From NCBI GenBank assembly GCA_947494085.1, contig CANLTP010000034.1:1-8439 (forward strand): a stretch of DNA of 8,439 nt, read 5' to 3'. Origin of the DNA: Actinomycetota bacterium. GTDB lineage: Bacteria > Actinomycetota > Actinomycetes > Nanopelagicales > Nanopelagicaceae. Position numbers and translations under genes: made by a program. The notes under the pieces are model-generated. The model searched no databases, was not told where the DNA came from, and worked only from the letters and a program-made list of their open reading frames with translations. This document shows positions 7,010 to 8,439 of this stretch, in pieces (positions within the stretch are counted from its first letter, which is position 1; every line of letters starts with the position of its first letter).

Positions 7010-8394
7010 TGATCTACCTCCCCTAATCTCTCTTTAATTGAATCAACTAATAAGTTAAATTCGCCAGAACGTGAAGCTTTTACCAATACGACATCTCCAG
7101 GAGCAAAGTGTTCGACGATTGCCATTGCATCTGCTTTCGTATCGAAGTAGTGAACCGCACTTGCGCCTTCCTCTTTTTCTGAACCTAAATCCGCAAGATA
7201 ATCCCTAATTCCAACTACGACCAGATTATCGATTCCAATCTCACAGACGAGTCTGCCAATTGCTGCATGCTCTGCAGCGGATGACTCGCCGAGTTCCTGC
7301 ATCTTGCCTAAAATTGCCCAACTTACGCCCCCACTTTCCTGCGAAATCAGCGCCAAAGTTCGAAGTGCAGCAGCGACGCTTTCTGGGTTTGCATTGTAAG
7401 AATCATTAATCAAAGTGATCTCACCAATTTGGGAAATTTCCATGCGCCACTTGCTAGAAACTTCTGCAGTCGAAAGTGCAGCAGAGATAGTTTCGATTGG
7501 AATCTTTAGAGCGGTTGCTGCAGCTGCCGCAGCCAGAGCATTTGAAATTTGGTGCATTCCTAAAAGTTGTAGGCCAACTGCTGCTCTTCCATCCGGAGTT
7601 ACCAAATCAAAGTGCGCTCTACCTTCGCGAACTTCAACATCAGCGGCCCTGATTTCACATTTTGATTTTTCGCCAAAGAGAATTCTCTCTACACCTGATG
7701 GGACAACCATGTTGGGAGTGAATTCATCATAAGTTCCCAAAATCGCCGTTCCGCCAGCCGTAAGAGATGTAATCAATTCAGATTTGGCCTTAGCAATTAT
7801 TTCTCTACTTCCGAACTCGCCAAGATGCGCAGTCCCCACAGTTAATACAACTCCAACATGCGGCTTAGCGATTTCTGCAAGATATGAAATATCTCCGAGA
7901 TGTCGTGCTCCCATTTCTACAATACAAAATTTAGTAGTTTCAGAGCATCTTAAAATCAATAACGGAACACCTAGCTCGTTATTCAAAGATTCCTCAGGAG
8001 CAATGGTTTCCCCTGAGACACTTAGGATGTGCCGTAACAGATCCTTGGTTGTTGTCTTTCCCTGTGACCCAGTAATTCCGATAACTTGTAAATTCACTAG
8101 CTCATTGCGAACATAGCTTGCAAGGTCTCGCAGCGCTTTGCGAACATCATTAACTTTAATGGCTGGGCTCGTGCAATCTTTGCTGACTAATGCAAACTGG
8201 GCACCATTTGTGATTGCCTCTTGAATGTAGTCATGTCCATCGACGTTAGCCCCTACAAATGCTGCGAAGAATGTCTTGCTTGTTGCCTGGCTTGAATTAA
8301 TTACTGGAAAAGCCGAAGTGGTTTGTGAACCATCAGTGTTTAGAACTTCGCCACCAACAATCTGCGCAATTTGATTCAAAGTTAACTTAATCAT
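7006..8394 (-). CDS. murF: MurF, UDP-MurNAc-tripeptide--D-alanyl-D-alanine ligase
   Basis: MurF completes the cytoplasmic precursor by adding D-Ala-D-Ala to UDP-MurNAc-tripeptide with ATP. The 462-aa product has the small N-terminal UDP-binding domain (about 1-85), the P-loop TGSQGKTTTK (108-117), NNELGVP (138-144), EMGARHLGDI (160-169), the AHLGEFGS segment (189-196), GMHQISNALAAAA (279-291), INDSYNANPESV (329-340) and the C-terminal GKMQELGE (363-370) and VLVKASRSG (436-444). NDSYNANP and GSQGKTT distinguish it from the other Mur ligases. The start ATG overlaps the murE stop as ATGA, with GAGGAG at 8400-8405 five bases upstream. The stop overlaps the mraY start by 4 nt. Length is typical and no key motif is missing. 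Confidence 0.98.
   Translation of the reverse strand: MIKLTLNQIAQIVGGEVLNTDGSQTTSAFPVINSSQATSKTFFAAFVGANVDGHDYIQEAITNGAQFALVSKDCTSPAIKVNDVRKALRDLASYVRNELVNLQVIGITGSQGKTTTKDLLRHILSVSGETIAPEESLNNELGVPLLILRCSETTKFCIVEMGARHLGDISYLAEIAKPHVGVVLTVGTAHLGEFGSREIIAKAKSELITSLTAGGTAILGTYDEFTPNMVVPSGVERILFGEKSKCEIRAADVEVREGRAHFDLVTPDGRAAVGLQLLGMHQISNALAAAAAATALKIPIETISAALSTAEVSSKWRMEISQIGEITLINDSYNANPESVAAALRTLALISQESGGVSWAILGKMQELGESSAAEHAAIGRLVCEIGIDNLVVVGIRDYLADLGSEKEEGASAVHYFDTKADAMAIVEHFAPGDVVLVKASRSGEFNLLVDSIKERLGEVDQ
7016..7024 (-). promoter_or_regulatory. Strong ribosome binding site for mraY
   Basis: AGGGGAGGT on the minus strand contains GGAGGT and ends six bases before the GTG at 7009. It is the strongest Shine-Dalgarno match in the window. 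It lies wholly inside murF and confirms the GTG start. Confidence 0.8.
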
Positions 8395-8439
8395 GCAAGC
8401 TCCTCGATAGCGCGAGCTAGCTCGATGCGGTCATCAAAT
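8391..8439 (-). CDS. murE: MurE, UDP-MurNAc-dipeptide ligase (3' end only, runs off the window)
   Basis: Only the last 15 codons and the TGA stop (8393-8391) are present. The frame reads FDDRIELARAIEELA. MurE proteins end in a similar way, with a short FDDR motif shortly before a C-terminal helix. MurE adds the third stem-peptide residue, usually meso-diaminopimelate or L-Lys, to UDP-MurNAc-L-Ala-D-Glu. The residues that would show which amino acid it uses lie outside the window. The stop overlaps the murF ATG as ATGA. The call is based on the FDDR tail, the open frame to the window edge and the expected position before murF. Confidence 0.85.
   Translation of the reverse strand, partial: FDDRIELARAIEELA
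8400..8405 (-). promoter_or_regulatory. Ribosome binding site for murF
   Basis: GAGGAG on the minus strand ends five bases before the murF ATG at 8394. It lies inside the last codons of murE and supports the ATGA-overlap start. Confidence 0.7.

Noticed and set aside
1..8439. Mobile element, CRISPR array, tRNA or rRNA gene, or an unknown gene system
   Set aside because: All sequence except the 154-bp gap is accounted for by conserved cell-wall and division genes in their standard order; I saw no direct-repeat array, transposase or RNA-gene signature.

Overview
The window is a segment of the dcw (division and cell wall) gene cluster. Every gene lies on the minus strand. In transcription order, from high to low coordinate, it reads murE (last 15 codons only) - murF - mraY - murD - ftsW - murG - murC - ftsQ - ftsZ (first 14 codons only). 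This order, with ftsQ directly before ftsZ, is typical of Actinobacteria. Protein details agree: the HEAN version of the MurG loop, the PLQHHFE version of the MraY histidine motif, and the FtsZ start MATPQNYLAVIKVVG. Base composition is low for an actinobacterium (mid-40s percent GC by eye, not computed) and the genes are very tightly packed. I infer a small-genome, low-GC actinobacterium, such as the freshwater acI / Nanopelagicales group. The genus cannot be fixed from this sequence alone.

Layout: positions 8391-8439 hold the murE 3' end. Positions 199-8394 are an almost unbroken coding block, in which the genes overlap by 1, 4 or 11 nt or are separated by only 3 nt. The only real intergenic space is 45-198 (154 bp), between ftsQ and ftsZ. 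It holds a plausible sigma-A-type promoter, an inverted repeat around the promoter, and an 8-bp-arm hairpin just ahead of the ftsZ ribosome binding site.

The genes make up the pathway from UDP-MurNAc to lipid II and its use at the septum. MurC, MurD, MurE and MurF add the stem peptide in the cytoplasm, MraY moves the product to undecaprenyl phosphate in the membrane, and MurG adds GlcNAc to give lipid II. FtsW polymerises glycan at the division site, FtsQ is a divisome scaffold, and FtsZ forms the ring. All complete proteins keep their expected catalytic motifs and near-normal lengths.

I found no mobile element, CRISPR array, RNA gene or novel system. The points worth a second look are the ftsQ-ftsZ regulatory region, the chain of stop/start overlaps with the murD start it implies, the TTG start of ftsQ inside murC, and a Glu-to-Gln change in a conserved MurD motif.
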